Source: Marsupella aquatica (Eukaryota > Marchantiophyta). Taken from it: a stretch of 64,000 bases of DNA. The stretch's first letter is position 1, and every line of letters begins with the position of its first letter. Of this stretch, positions 24,152-35,674 are shown piece by piece. The stretch covers positions 27,342,001 to 27,406,000 of the forward strand of contig OZ316893.1 in assembly GCA_973895155.1 (NCBI GenBank), given 5' to 3'. The notes beneath the pieces are model-generated. The model did not search any database. It had not been told where the DNA came from and worked only from the letters and a program-made list of their open reading frames with translations. The position numbers and the translations under genes are program-made.

Positions 24152-24598
24152 TCAGAATTGATACTGGTCTTTCTCCACTAAGTGCTGCTCTACTCTAGGG
24201 CAAACAGTCTCAACCCCTGGTCCCAAGATTGGCTCATCATGGTGGAACATTATACAGGCACACCTCCTTTCCAGTCTAATGTGTCCATCCCGCCTATATA
24301 TATCCCCAGGGCGCACTCGACATTTTGGGCAAAAATCCTCACAACGATGGATACAGGCAGAGTAGCAGATCTGCTGTGGTTGTACCACTCCATTATCGAC
24401 TGCCACAATACAAAAACCTATGGGCAAGGGTGGAGCATCCAGAGTAATGGGCCGACTATACGTGTCTCTGTGTACAGGCAAAAACTCCCATTGCACAACA
24501 GAACTGGCAGGGACCAACCTCATTCCACTCAGCTTCAGGCGTAGCCTCTCAGCTCTGCCTTCAAGGTCAGCTCCCAATCTACTGCGCGTCCTTGGCAT
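24152..24598 (-). CDS. Cys/His-rich hypothetical protein carried by CACTA-1
   Basis: The ORF has an ATG at 24598 and about 148 codons. The N-terminus is basic (MPRTRSRLGADLEGRAERLR). The C-terminal half has the pattern CIHRCEDFCPKCRVRPGD followed by RRCACIMFHH, which may bind zinc. The frame is open and codon use looks coding. It lies between TNP2 and the PHD gene on the same strand, so it may be a separate captured gene or a last exon of the PHD transcription unit. The family is not recognised. Confidence 0.45.
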   Translation of the reverse strand: MPRTRSRLGADLEGRAERLRLKLSGMRLVPASSVVQWEFLPVHRDTYSRPITLDAPPLPIGFCIVAVDNGVVQPQQICYSACIHRCEDFCPKCRVRPGDIYRRDGHIRLERRCACIMFHHDEPILGPGVETVCPRVEQHLVEKDQYQF

Positions 24599-24821
24599 TA
24601 CTATAACAAATACAAGAAGCAATAATTTATCCAACCCAAACACTCAATGAAATTCATGCAACAATTTAAGATTCAACTATTTCATACAATCAGATAGTTA
24701 GTCCATTTGAGTTTAGTCCATTAGACAGTGTAGTCCACTTCATACTATAATCAAACATTTAGTCCACTTCATGAATACTTAATACTATGTCGTGTTGTCT
24801 ACACAACTGAAGGCTTATGAT

Positions 24822-25520
24822 CTATTTGAAATCATGAGGTGGCACATCAGAACCCTCTGGAATGACATGGCGATTGCAGTACACCATACGCCATGGACCA
24901 ATATCCCAAGTTTCTCTACCCTTAACCCCTCTCTTCAGGTGTTTGTCTGCCTCTGGTCCTTCATCTCTGCACCACGCACGAGGGCACCTACGACACTGGA
25001 TAAATTCCCAGATGCCATCCCGATACTCCTTGCACACATCACAATAATGCCTTGGGCATATCAGAGCAGCGGGATGTGCATCTGAGTTCTCTGCATAAGT
25101 TATCAGAGGCAACTCGTTCGCCCTCAATATAGTCCGCAGACAACCCACATGGTAAAAGGAATAGCAATCGTCCTGTGCACACTGAATCACAAGGGGCTCA
25201 TCTGTAGTGGGTTTCACGGTTCGGCCAAGTGACCCACAAGCAAAGCAACAAGCTCGGTTCTGCTGACAGAGGTCACAGAGACACTCCTTGTCCCAATCAT
25301 GCCCTCTAGAAATGGCAATGCGTGTGCACTCAGGCCCATGGCCATCAGGCTCCTCAACATCCTGCCCATCAACTAAGTAATGAAAATGTCGACTACAAGG
25401 CCCATCGCAGAACAAAACAGTACCTCCCTCATCACATTCAAAACAACAGGGGGGATCCATGCGAAGGTGCTCCTTATGGGCAAACTTGGGATCCAACCAG
25501 GCAGCAGCAGCCCGTGCCAT
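24822..25520 (-). CDS. EDM2-type PHD-finger protein captured by CACTA-1
   Basis: ATG at 25520 (frame open to 25625; a CTTCAG acceptor just before the ATG suggests an upstream exon). The order of zinc motifs is that of the plant EDM2/NSD-like PHD array: CFECDEGGTVLFCDGPCSRHFH (first finger, showing CxxC, CxxxC and HFH), then CLCDLCQQNRACCFACG, CAQDDCYSFYHVGC, CPRHYCDVCKEY, and FIQCRRCPRAWC. It then continues into RMVYCNRHVIPEG, which parallels the stretch after the array in EDM2. EDM2 (established, Arabidopsis) reads histone H3 marks and controls heterochromatin inside genes, including transposon-containing introns. This copy keeps only the reader part, about 232 aa, and ends with TAG right after it, so a dominant-negative or tethering role is conceivable. 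It lies inside the CACTA-1 ends, oriented as the transposase genes. Confidence 0.75.
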   Translation of the reverse strand: MARAAAAWLDPKFAHKEHLRMDPPCCFECDEGGTVLFCDGPCSRHFHYLVDGQDVEEPDGHGPECTRIAISRGHDWDKECLCDLCQQNRACCFACGSLGRTVKPTTDEPLVIQCAQDDCYSFYHVGCLRTILRANELPLITYAENSDAHPAALICPRHYCDVCKEYRDGIWEFIQCRRCPRAWCRDEGPEADKHLKRGVKGRETWDIGPWRMVYCNRHVIPEGSDVPPHDFK

Positions 25521-28500
25521 GCTGAAGAAAATAAAATCTGCACAATTGCCTTCAACATCACTCCAAAGTCCATTCAAAAACCAAGAGACAAACACAAAGA
25601 AGGTAAGTGAAGTGTACTTACTCACAGAGCAGTTGAGCCAGCCCCAGTCGCACCTCCAACCAGCACAGACCTGTGGTTACCACACTCATCAGTCTCCCCA
25701 ATATTTATTCCCCAATTGCCCCAATATTTATTCTCAGTCTAGCCAAACCAGCCTGCAGGCCTACACCAGCTATTAAGTTTTCTCTAACGTCCCAGCTGAC
25801 AAAACAGCTCAGCCTTTGTTGCACTTAAACTAGAACAGAACATACATCTGAAAACATTCTGATCATCACCTCCAAACCTTCCGCTTTAACAAACAAATCA
25901 CAGCCGTCCGTACGTAGCTCTCAATCAATAAACATACAAACCCTGAGAGACACACCCTATCAAATTACTTTAGGAGAAGTAAATATACTCTACAACTGAA
26001 TTCTAGGTTTGACATGATTGTATGAATTTTAATGGGTATCCTGTTCAGGAGATCATTAGTTGAAGTGTTCTAAGCAGCTCCAATTCTCAAATACGCACCT
26101 AAGGCCTTAGCAGAATTAATAATTACAGGCTTGTTGCAAAAACTATAAGGCCAGACAGGAATACCTTAAGGGTGAAAGGTTTGCGGACAATCTGTAGAGA
26201 GCAGATTGCCTACAATCAAATCGAGACGCCCATAAACCCTGCACAACCACCACACAACAATTGCACATTGCTGACAGGAAATCACATGAAAGAATGCAGT
26301 ATAACCAGAAGGGAAGAAGTATAATGCTTCTAAAATTAACGGACTTTGAAGAGCATAGCAGACCTCAGACATGATTTGCCGTTTGGTTCAGACAAAAATT
26401 AATGAGACAAGAGAGACAACAAGGTACCCAAACCTTGCAGCGGGAAGGGGAAAAAGGGACGCAATGGAGGAAAGAGGAGAAGATGGGCTTTCAGAAGAGA
26501 AAACACGACCGAGCAGGGTGAGACAAGCAAGACTTCGTCAAAGGACAGAACGCTGGAGTATGAAATCCATGATTACTCTGTTTTTAGATATATTATATTT
26601 TCAGAAGAATAAGGAAGCAAGGCCCAGTGGATCCACACTGTCTTAAAGGTACTAGCGGGCAATATACAAACATCCAATCCCAAGCCAACAGATATAACAT
26701 TTCTTGGCCAGCACAGACAGGAAGCTCGAGAGGAGCACAAAGCAAGCCGCACAGGGTGAGAGAGAGGCATGAACACAAAAACCTATACAGACCAGAACGA
26801 AAGCTCCCTTCAAGCTGGGACTCTACTCTTGGTTGATCGATGTTGCTGATACTAGCTAGTGCACTTTATTGAACTGAAAAAAACATTGACAGCATCGGGC
26901 AGCACTTGTAAGTGAAAATGAAAGCATTAAGAAGCAACAGTAGTCTCAGGGATTGAGGTGGGGTTTTAGGTAGCTTTGGCGCAGAAAAAAGTAAGGAGGG
27001 AATGCTAGGCATTTCCTAAGACCAATAGCCCAATCAAGGTGATCAGAGCAATAAGTAAAATACAAACGGGGATGCAAAGCAAATGGCAAAGGCATGACAA
27101 GAGAAAAGGGAATGGCCAAGGCATGACCACACGCAGCTCAAAGCCAAAGCAGAAATTCCAGAGCAAAGTCAAGAAGGACCAAAAATGATGTAGCGGTACA
27201 CACCAGATCACCCCAGATCACCCCAGATGCCTTCTACTTTTCCAGTTCCGCTGATGCAGACCCTAATGTCGAGCCCTCGCGCCTGCACACTTGATACCCC
27301 CGATCAATTTCATACCATCACAAACGAGTACCGTATGCAATGTTCAAGAAGATGTTGCATCTGCAACCCAGGTCGAGACCATTTTCAGGGAGCGCAGACG
27401 ACAGCACATGTTGATTCGACAGATAAGGGAGCAACATTGAAAGAAAAGCAAGCTGCATATTGAAGACTTAACATTGAAAGCTACCGTGGGAATACTCACA
27501 AATCAGCTGCCAGCGGCCTCCAGTGCAATGCCTCCCACCACCTCCACGTTCTCCTTCAAAGCCACGCTAAGGTCGACGCTACACACTACACTCACAGGAG
27601 AGAGATCGATCAAGGCAAAAATGCAAATCCGCAACCTTAGAGTACACTGTATGGAGAAAAAGAGCAATAGGGGAAGAAAAGCAAGGGAAGCAGACACAAA
27701 AGCATTAAGCAAAAGACAAACGGGGATGCCAAGCAGAAAGCATGATAGGAGAGAAGCAAATGGTTGAGGCATGACAAGACGCAGCTCAAAGCCAAAACAA
27801 AGAAGGCATACATACCTTCAACCGGAAACTCTCTTTAAGCTCAAACACACAGAAGTTGCAGCAACTCGCAGCTTCCCCTAGCACTCGATCACACCAACTC
27901 ACAGCAATCTGTAGTTGCTCGCAGCAGTTTGCAGCAAGTCCCTAAACTCCCAACAGCTTGCAGCTCCCACCAACACCTCTTAGCAGCTCCCAGCGAGTCC
28001 AACAGCGCACCAGGAAATCTCCTGAGGAATGCAGGTCCGAGCTCGAGCTCGATCGTCAACAACTTACAGTGAAGCAAGGAACTTCCTTCACAGTCCTAAG
28101 GTGCAACTCGCGACTCTATTCTTGCTGCTTCGATCACAAAAGGTCCTTTCAGGTGAGCGCCCCTCCTTCCTGGTCGCCGTTGCACTGATTGCTGGCAGCT
28201 AGAGTTCCCTTCCACAATGACGGGAGTGTGCGTGTGCTTGAGGTGATCAGCGATGGTGGGCGGTACATAAGGGCAGCAGTAGGGAGTTCCCCCAAGAGTT
28301 ACGAGCCTTTCAGAAATCACGATGGCAGCAGCAAGTAGGAACGTAGGAGCTCGGTCCTAGGGCAGCTTCCCACTGCCCACAATAACAAAGTGCGACCCTC
28401 CTCCTCCACCCTAAACCGTAGTCCCAAGTTGCAGCTGAACTCCACAGCATCCGATTAGAAGGCCAGACTAAACTCCCGAGTTGATGAGTGAGTAAGTGCA

Positions 28501-29200
28501 CTCTGCGTCGCGACGATAAACCCTTCGACAAACTACGCAAAGGAGCAGGAAAACCTCAACATTCGATAAGCTCTTCGCAAAGTTCTTTGTGAAACAGGGA
28601 ATCCAATGAGCCGGGTGCTTCCAGCAGTTCCTGCCAGTGACAAAGGCAAGGGCCGGGGGATTGAGGGGATGACATGTGGACGATGGAGATTGCATCCAAT
28701 TGCGACTATGAACGGGAAACTTCAACGGTCCAAGTGAAGGGGTTACTAGGGCCTTATTCCCCCCATAAAGGACTTAATTAAGTTTGTGATGTCATTAGGG
28801 AGTGGAAAAGGACTTTGCACCACCCATAACTATTTTTCTCCCCCAAAAGTGCAAAAATTACTAACACACCCTCTAGAGAAAAACAATTCCAAGAAGCCCC
28901 TTTGGGCAATCCATCAGCCATAAAGCATCTCAAATAATTGAAATGTGTGGCTAAGTTAACAGGAGGAGTTAATTGGCAGCCTAAATGATATTTGGCGGTA
29001 CCTTAACGGAGTTCTGGGCGTAATTTAGCAAAAGACATAATCTGCAATTTGGGCCCCTTTTTTCTTAACTGAAATGATGGAAACTTGGTACGGAGCAGTA
29101 CAATAAATCATCTAAATGAGAACTTACTCCAGAATATCTAACATAGATATAGTCAAGTGTGTTTGGTATACTAAGGGACCAAAAGCTATCGTGACTCTTT
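25521..29200. other. Non-coding 5' region of CACTA-1
   Basis: Only short, unsupported open frames occur. A block with AAACGGGGATGC and GACGCAGCTCAAAGCCAAA occurs twice (about 27050-27150 and 27715-27810). A CAGCTC/GCAGC-rich stretch occupies 27850-28030. This probably holds the promoters of the leftward genes. Confidence 0.5.
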
Positions 29201-31560
29201 TGCCCTCATGACATATATGCAATGGTATGACCCCCATAAAGTGAAGTCTGCCCATATAATGACTCCAACATGGAAACAAAGTAACATAGACCAGATTAGG
29301 GTCCAGGGTTGAAGTGTACCCTATCCCGCACCATGTGGAGTGGGTAGCATCCCTAATGGCGGGCTACAATCATAAATATTGCCAATCACCCCCAGGAGGC
29401 CCCAAAGAGTCATATTCTCCATGGCATGCATGACTGCAATAGTGACATCATGAATGACTTATTTTTGTGTCATTTGAATGAATGACATCTCCCGGCACTC
29501 CCTAAATGACAAAAACCTTTAGTCATGCATAGTAATGACTCAAGATCCCTTACAAATGACCAAATGGGAGTGGTTTGCACTCCTTTGGACAAATGACTCC
29601 AAAGTCATACAACTTGGGAGTGTTTTGCCCAAAGTTGGGTGATGCCCTTCCATGATGCAAAATGTGTGCTTTAAAAAGTGTTGTGGAGGCCAAGTGGCAT
29701 AACTAGTGGCTCAGGGTGTACAAATACCCCATCCGCACCATGTGGAGTGGGTAGCATCCCTAATGGCCGGCTAAGATCATGTATATTGCGAATAAGCCCC
29801 AAAGGCCCCAAGGAGTCATATTGTCCATGGCATGCTTGACTGCCACATTGACATCATCAATGACTCATATTTGTGTCATTTGCTTAAATGACACCCCTCG
29901 GCACTCCACAAATGACAAAAACCTTCAATCACATGCACAAATGACTCAAGATCCCTTACAAATGACCAAATGGGAGTGGTTTGCACTCCTTTGGACAAAT
30001 GACTCCAAAGTCATACAACTTGGGAGTGTTTTGCCCAAAGTTGGGTGATGCCGTTCCGGTCAATTGCAAGCTTGAGGGGGGCAAAAAGGATATCCAATTT
30101 CTTCACCAAAAGGATTCTAGTCCTTCCCAATTTACAAGGGGTGGACAAGGTGTTACACCAAATGGCTAGGATTAGTTTGTTGAGATTGGATGGTGAGATC
30201 TTGCATGCCAAGTCTTTGGAAGTGTGTCCAGGCTTTTAGGAAGTCCCAATCTTCTTGGAAGTGTGCACAACAATTTTGGAAGTGTGTCAAACCTTTATGG
30301 AAGTGGTGTTCAACTAAATCTTTATGATCTTTGAGTCCTTTTTCTCTCCTTTTTGAGCTAATCCTTTTTGCATCCTTTTGCCCCCCTCAATCTTGCAATT
30401 GACCTTCCATGATGCAAAATGTGTGCTTTAAAAAGTGTTGTGGAGGCCAAGTGGCATAACTAGTGGCTTAGGGTGTACAAGTACCCCATCCCGCACCATG
30501 TGGAGTGGGTAGCATCCCTAATGGCCGGCTACGATCACGTATATTGCGAATAAGCCCCCAAAGGCCCCCAGGAGTCATATTGTCCATGGCATGCTTGACT
30601 GCCGCATTGACATCATCAATGACTCATATTTGTGTCATTTGCTTAAATGACACCCCTCAGCACTCCACAAATGACAAAAACCTTTAGTCAAGTGCACAAA
30701 TGACTCTATATCCCTTGCAAATGACAAAATGCGAGTGGTTTGCACCCCTTTGGGCAAATGACTCCAAAGTCATACAACTTGGGAGTGTTTTGCCCAAAGT
30801 TGGGCCACGCCCTTCCAAGGTGAAAAAATTGGGTCATAAAAACTATTGCGAGGCCAAATTGAGATAACTAGTGGCCCAGAGTTTAGGTGTACCCTACCCC
30901 GCACCATGTGGAGTGGGTAGCATCCCTAATGCTGGGCTACAATCATGGATATAGCCAATTGACCCCCAGAGGCCCCAAAGAGTCATATTGTCCATGGCAT
31001 GCATGACTGCAACAATGACATCATGAATGACCCATTTTTGTGTCATTTACATGAATGATGTCTCCCAGCACTTCCTAAATGACACAAACCCTTAGTCACG
31101 TGCACAAATGACTCTAGATCCCTTGCCAATGACTCACAATAGTGGTTTGCACCCCTTTGGGCAAATGACTCCAAAGTCATACAACTTGGGAGTGTTTTGC
31201 CCAAAGTTGGGTGATGCCCTTCCATGATGCAAAAGGTGTGTTTTAAAAAGTGTTGTGGAGGCCAAATGGCATAACCAGTGGCCCAGGTTTGTCAAGTACC
31301 CTATCCCGCACCATGTGAAGTGGGTATCATCCTTAATGGCCGGCCCCTATCACCAATGGGGTCAATCAGCCACCAAAGGGTCTTAAGAGTCATATTCTGC
31401 ATGGCATACATGACCACAACATTGACATCCCAAATGGCATTTGCATAAATGACATCTAGCGGCACTTGTCAAATGACTAGAAAGTTGAGTGAGAGCAAAA
31501 ATGATTGGGAATCCTTTGCAAATAACATGAATAATATATTGGAAAAAATGACATGAGCAA
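29200..31560. repeat. Five-copy tandem array, period 407-408 bp, in CACTA-1
   Basis: The anchor word CGCACCATGTG occurs at 29327, 29734, 30492, 30900 and 31307. Steps are 407, 758, 408 and 407 bp. The 758-bp step contains the 347-bp MITE plus its 4-bp duplication; 758-351 = 407. Each unit contains many AATGAC/GTCAT words like those at the other end, so the array multiplies candidate TNPA sites. The last copy decays after about 31450. Confidence 0.93.
30058..30404. mobile_element. 347-bp MITE nested in the third array unit
   Basis: The left end GGTCAATTGCAAGCTTGAGG is matched by the reverse complement of the right end (GGTCAATTGCAAGATTGAGG), a TIR of about 33 bp. The duplicated target is TTCC (30054-30057 and 30405-30408). 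Removing 351 bp restores the array period exactly. The superfamily is not assigned; a 4-bp duplication is unusual for hAT, MULE or Harbinger. Confidence 0.88.
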
Positions 31561-32366
31561 ATATAGGCATGTAGTATCTAAATTCTAAACCTTAAACCCT
31601 AGACCTATGCCCGAGAGTGTTATTTGGCAACCTTGCATGCCCCCATATATACTCCAACATGTGAAATGTGAATACAGCTTAAGGAATGTAAACACTTCAG
31701 GAGTCCTTGGCATATATAGGAAAGATGTAATAAATGGGTGCAAGTATATATAAATATACATACTTATTAGAGATTATCAAGCCTTTAAGTTGTACATCAA
31801 TTTAATGATGAGACTCACAACAAAAGAAGGCTTGTTAGGTCTCTAAATGTATTTCAAATCTAATATGTGAGTGCCACTAGTCTTTATATATACTACCATA
31901 CGTTTTGGATGACTAATCATACCCTAAACCCTAAAACATATACTAAACCATAAACCTCAAAATAGTCATATGTTGTTTATCATGTCATTTATCACTTTTG
32001 GTTTAAATGACTACTAACATTTTTAAACACTGATATTTGCATATTTGATTTATTAGTCATTAGTCACCGTCGTCTGAAATGACTTCCCATATGTGAAACA
32101 CTGATATGACAGAGTTTTTGTTAATTGTGTCATTCACAAAGACTGTCCAAAATGACTACAACTCATGATTGCTGTCATTATAGCAGTCAAAGTCATTTGG
32201 CTCATTGGTTTAAATGACACTATTACAAGTATTAGTCATTTTTTGCACCCCGTCATTTTGGACAGTCATTTCAATGTCATTTATGTCATGTCATTTACAT
32301 ATTTTGTCATTTGAGCACATAAGTCATATGTGTCATAGTCATAAAAGGCCCCATTTTCTACTAGTG
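31561..32366. repeat. Right subterminal region and TIR of CACTA-1, followed by TSD CAA
   Basis: GTCATTT/AATGAC words become dense from about 31970 to the terminus ...CCCCATTTTCTACTAGTG at 32366. The target duplication CAA is 32367-32369. Confidence 0.85.
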
Positions 32367-32435
32367 CAAGGCTTTCTATTAATGATTGAGAACCTTGATA
32401 AACATATCTCTATTTGAGGTTTGAAATGCAATTGG

Positions 32436-32449
32436 CGATACATGTATCG
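32436..32449. repeat. Palindrome CGATACATGTATCG
   Basis: A perfect 14-bp palindrome, just outside CACTA-1, of the same CGATAC-nn-GTATCG design that recurs at 47.7-49.0 kb. Confidence 0.6.
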
Positions 32450-32501
32450 GATGTAGCATTCCCAACAACATTCCTACCTATCTGCACTTTTCCAACTCTA
32501 A

Positions 32502-34991
32502 CTAGTCACAGTCATCTGCATCAATGATTTCCGTGTCGAGCATTGCTGCTTGGATGATTCGCTTTGTTTGTACTGGAAGCGTGTTGTTTGAGAGCAGTGC
32601 AAAATTATATGCATAAATTGCAGTTTCTGAGAGGCACAATGTGTCCTCAAGTAACTTGTTAGAGGATGCAGCTTTTTCAGGGTAATATTGACCTTCCATA
32701 GCAGACCCTTCTTGAGAATCCATTGTATACCATACAATTTTGATGTTCTCTGGAACATCTTGTACTTTGGATAGAATATCTATGACTTTTGCCATCCAAA
32801 ATGGTCTGCTGTTTGGATCCCTATATGCAGCCACGCAAATCATTGCATATTTAGTGTTCACTTCAAGATCTTTGAAGTCTCCCTCAACTGCTTTCTTCTT
32901 CCTTGTTCCAGAGTACATGACTGTTGTTGCACCTGCAATTTTATCTAGCAAGGCTGGCTCTATTTGTGGGGGAAGTGCATTTCTTGGAGTCTCTACTCCA
33001 ATATTTGATTTTGGCCACGTCCAATCAAAAACCCATTGTCCTGCCTTCAAGTGGTGTTTAATCACTTCTTTCTGGTTGTCAAAGAAACGGAGCCACCAAA
33101 GTTTATCCTCATCATCAAAGTAATTGAATCCATCTTCAATTGATTTGCGATATTTCTCCAGGACTGCAACATGGTTGCAGAGAAGATGCTCGTCTCCATT
33201 GCCTCCGTCATCATGTTCATCATTCTCCACTGTTGCTCCGGTTGTAGATTTCAATGCCATTTGTGCAGCAACCCACATGGTAGATGTGGGGATGTATCTA
33301 AGGAACTCCACTGCTTCTCCCCAACTTTGAGTGCTAGAAAGATGCTTTGCATGAACCAAAGTCGAAGTTCCATTCTCTCCTACAACCCTCTTCATCCTAA
33401 ATTGCTTTTGACCACTAATACCATGTAGAGGACACAAAACATGCCCAATACCTCCCATGTCATTGGGTTGGTCTTTATCCGACACAAACTTCTTGAAATC
33501 AGCAACCTCTTCAACAAAAATTATCTCAGCCTTTGGATTGTACGAATCCTTGAGAATGTCTGCAAGACTATCCACCCGAAAAGCTTTTCGCTTATTTAAT
33601 TTTGAGGAGAACTTGCTGAACATTTGGTCAATCTGATCATGGGTATGTCCAACCAAAAGAAAACCAACTTTGATCTTTTGGAAAACCCTCATCTCAACAA
33701 GCATATTCAAATATGCCATGAGAAATTTATTTTTATTTTCTCGAGGTGTATTATCAAGTTGTAGATACAACACTGGAGGGAGTGGACCTTCCCAACTATT
33801 TAAAATATGTTGGATCACATGCACTGTCAAGTTGGTGTCATTGTGAATGTTTGGATAATTCAAAAACACTTTTGATGTCAAATGTCCATTGAACACCAAA
33901 CAACCCACCACATGTACCGGAATAAAGTACTTCTCGTCCATGTTTTTGGGGCACCTAGTGAAATGTGGCAACTTAGTCTTTTTTTGATCCATACCATCAA
34001 TGCAGATCCCCAAATATTTTTCTGGACTCTTATAGCACTTGCTTCGGTGCTTTGCTAATTTCTCCCTCTCAACTCCTTGTGCTTTCCGATGTTGGTTCAA
34101 AAGTGTTGAATATTTTCCTGTCAAATGAACGTCAATGTTTTTGTCAATAATAACCGCATCGCCAAACCAAACAAGTAAATAATGTAGTACTTAACATCAA
34201 TTCTTTACTTATTTAAAGGTAGACACAACTTACGTTTTTCTGCTTCAAGTACTGCTTTGTCGCGAAGTGCTTTGAACTCTGTGCAAGGACCGCATGTGGA
34301 GAAGCGACTCTTTTTTGGAATACGCACCCTGGGGAACTCTTTGTTCCAGATGCGAACAAACCAAGAATATGTGATCTCGGTTTCCTTCCGCACCATAGTA
34401 TCAGTCTTGAAAGCATCAAATACTTCAGCTTTCGTCCAATTGTCTGGTAAGTGGAAGATGTCCTTGTTTGGAAGACTTTCAACATTTGACATGAAAAACT
34501 CATTCAACCATTGAACTAGTGAAAGATGAGTAACCGATTTTTCCTTGCAAAATGTGTCATTTTGAATACGAGAAAACGTATTCCTTGAGATTCTCTACAA
34601 CCGATTATTTCCAACGAAAAATAATTTCTTGAAACCTTCTCGACAAAAAGATCTCCCGTCAACAATGTAACCGGTTGGACCACCGTGCCCACTTTTCAAA
34701 CAGCCCCTTAGAAGTATGTTCTTCTCGGTCGATGATAAGCCATAATAGAAGGTCCGGTGTTTTGTCACTAAATCTAGACCAAAATATCTCAAACACAAAT
34801 TATCACAACATGGGTACTTAAAAACTTCTTTCATTTTTTTTTGTCTTTAAATTTTGATTTGTAACATTATCTTTCCTCACAAGCTTGTCTCTCACTTTCT
34901 TGCTAAGCTCCTTTTGTTTCTCCATACTGTGAAATCCATGGAGTGAATTTTCACTCTCTTGTCTCTTTGCAACTTCCAGAATAGAGCCATT
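32502..34991 (-). pseudogene. DUF7869-like DDE-type transposon protein, main part (copy 1)
   Basis: This is the C-terminal and central part of a transposon-type protein with an RNase H/DDE-like core. Motifs are CIDGMDQKKTKLPHF, then YLQLDNTPRENKNKFLMAYL, then GFLLVGHTHDQIDQMFSKFS, giving candidate acidic residues in DGMDQ, LDN and QIDQ. Upstream is a finger-like part: CGPCTEFKALRDKA preceded by SWFVRIWNKEFPRVRIPKKS, and a CCDNLC-starting block ending in GRSFCREGFKKLFFVGNNRL. A tail module (FWMAKVIDILSKV) follows. Damage is TAG at 34595-34597 in an otherwise continuous frame, and a nine-T run (34834-34842 on plus) that shifts the frame by one. A very short predicted intron (34190-34233, 44 bp) is doubtful. 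The family name is from memory. The exon is cut at 34991 by CACTA-2 and resumes at 44719. Confidence 0.7.
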
Positions 34992-34998
34992 CACTACA

Positions 34999-35420
34999 AC
35001 ACTACCCACACCTTTTGCGAACTTGAAAGCATCGCAAACAACAAAGGAAATCAAAAAACAAAACTCGCCTTTGCGAAGTATCGCGCATCGCAATAGAATC
35101 GCAAACTGCGAAGCCCAAAGGTTCGCATCCGGTCTTTCGCAAGACCTTCGCAACGCCTTCGCAACTTGCGACACTAATAGAATCGCAAAGGACTCACATT
35201 TAAGCGACTCCGTGGGCGTCGCGAGAGGCTTGCGATAATAATCAAGCAGTTAAATATTTGCAATCCCAGAAGTTTGGTAATCGGTTTGCGATATTAAGTT
35301 AATGGTAGTTATGCCATGAACATGGCTTCGCATTTTTGTGAACGTATGTGGTTTGCATAATGTTTGCGATACCTTCAATATGGTAAATATGCGAATTGGG
35401 TTGTTCGCATAGGTTTCGCA
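34999..35420. repeat. TTTGCGAA cluster 1 (left subterminal, CACTA-2)
   Basis: More than a dozen TTGCGA/TCGCAA words in both orientations directly inside the left terminus, thinning out to about 35420. Confidence 0.85.
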
Positions 35421-35674
35421 AGATGTCTTGAGGCTAGGGTTTAGATTTAGAGTTTTGAATTATGGTTGGGGTCTTGTCGTCCAACACGGAGAGTGAGGTC
35501 TGAATCAAAATTGCTTTATAGAAAATTGATAGGTACACAAAAATTAGGGTTTCCTAAACCCTAAACCCTAGATGGGTGTCATATGACAAGCTAGGTCCCT
35601 ATAAGACTACCCATATCAAAACTATATACTACACTAAGTAAATGGGCATCCCATAGGCACTACACCACCAAGCT

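Larger units (their letters stand above)
15729..32366 (-). mobile_element. CACTA-1: complete 16.6-kb CACTA (En/Spm) transposon
   Basis: The left end is CACTAGTGGAAAATAGTG (15729). The reverse complement of the right end is CACTAGTAGAAAATGGGG (ending 32366). Both are flanked by the 3-bp direct repeat CAA (15726-15728 and 32367-32369), exactly the target duplication size of CACTA elements. Both flanks are dense in GTCATTT/AATGAC words. All genes run leftward: from right to left an EDM2-like PHD gene, a Cys-rich gene, TNP2 and TNPA. So the functional 5' end is the right end, with about 6.8 kb of non-coding repeats. TNP2 has two in-frame TAG codons, so this copy is probably not autonomous. It is much longer than typical CACTA elements because of the captured genes and the tandem array. 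Confidence 0.92.

Noticed and set aside
29200-31560. CRISPR-like array
   Set aside because: Unit length of 407 bp with no short direct repeat plus unique spacer structure; it lies in a plant transposon.
35545-35575. Interstitial telomere repeat (CCCTAAA words at 31.9, 35.5 and 63.0 kb)
   Set aside because: Only two to three units each, too few and too scattered to be telomere-derived arrays.
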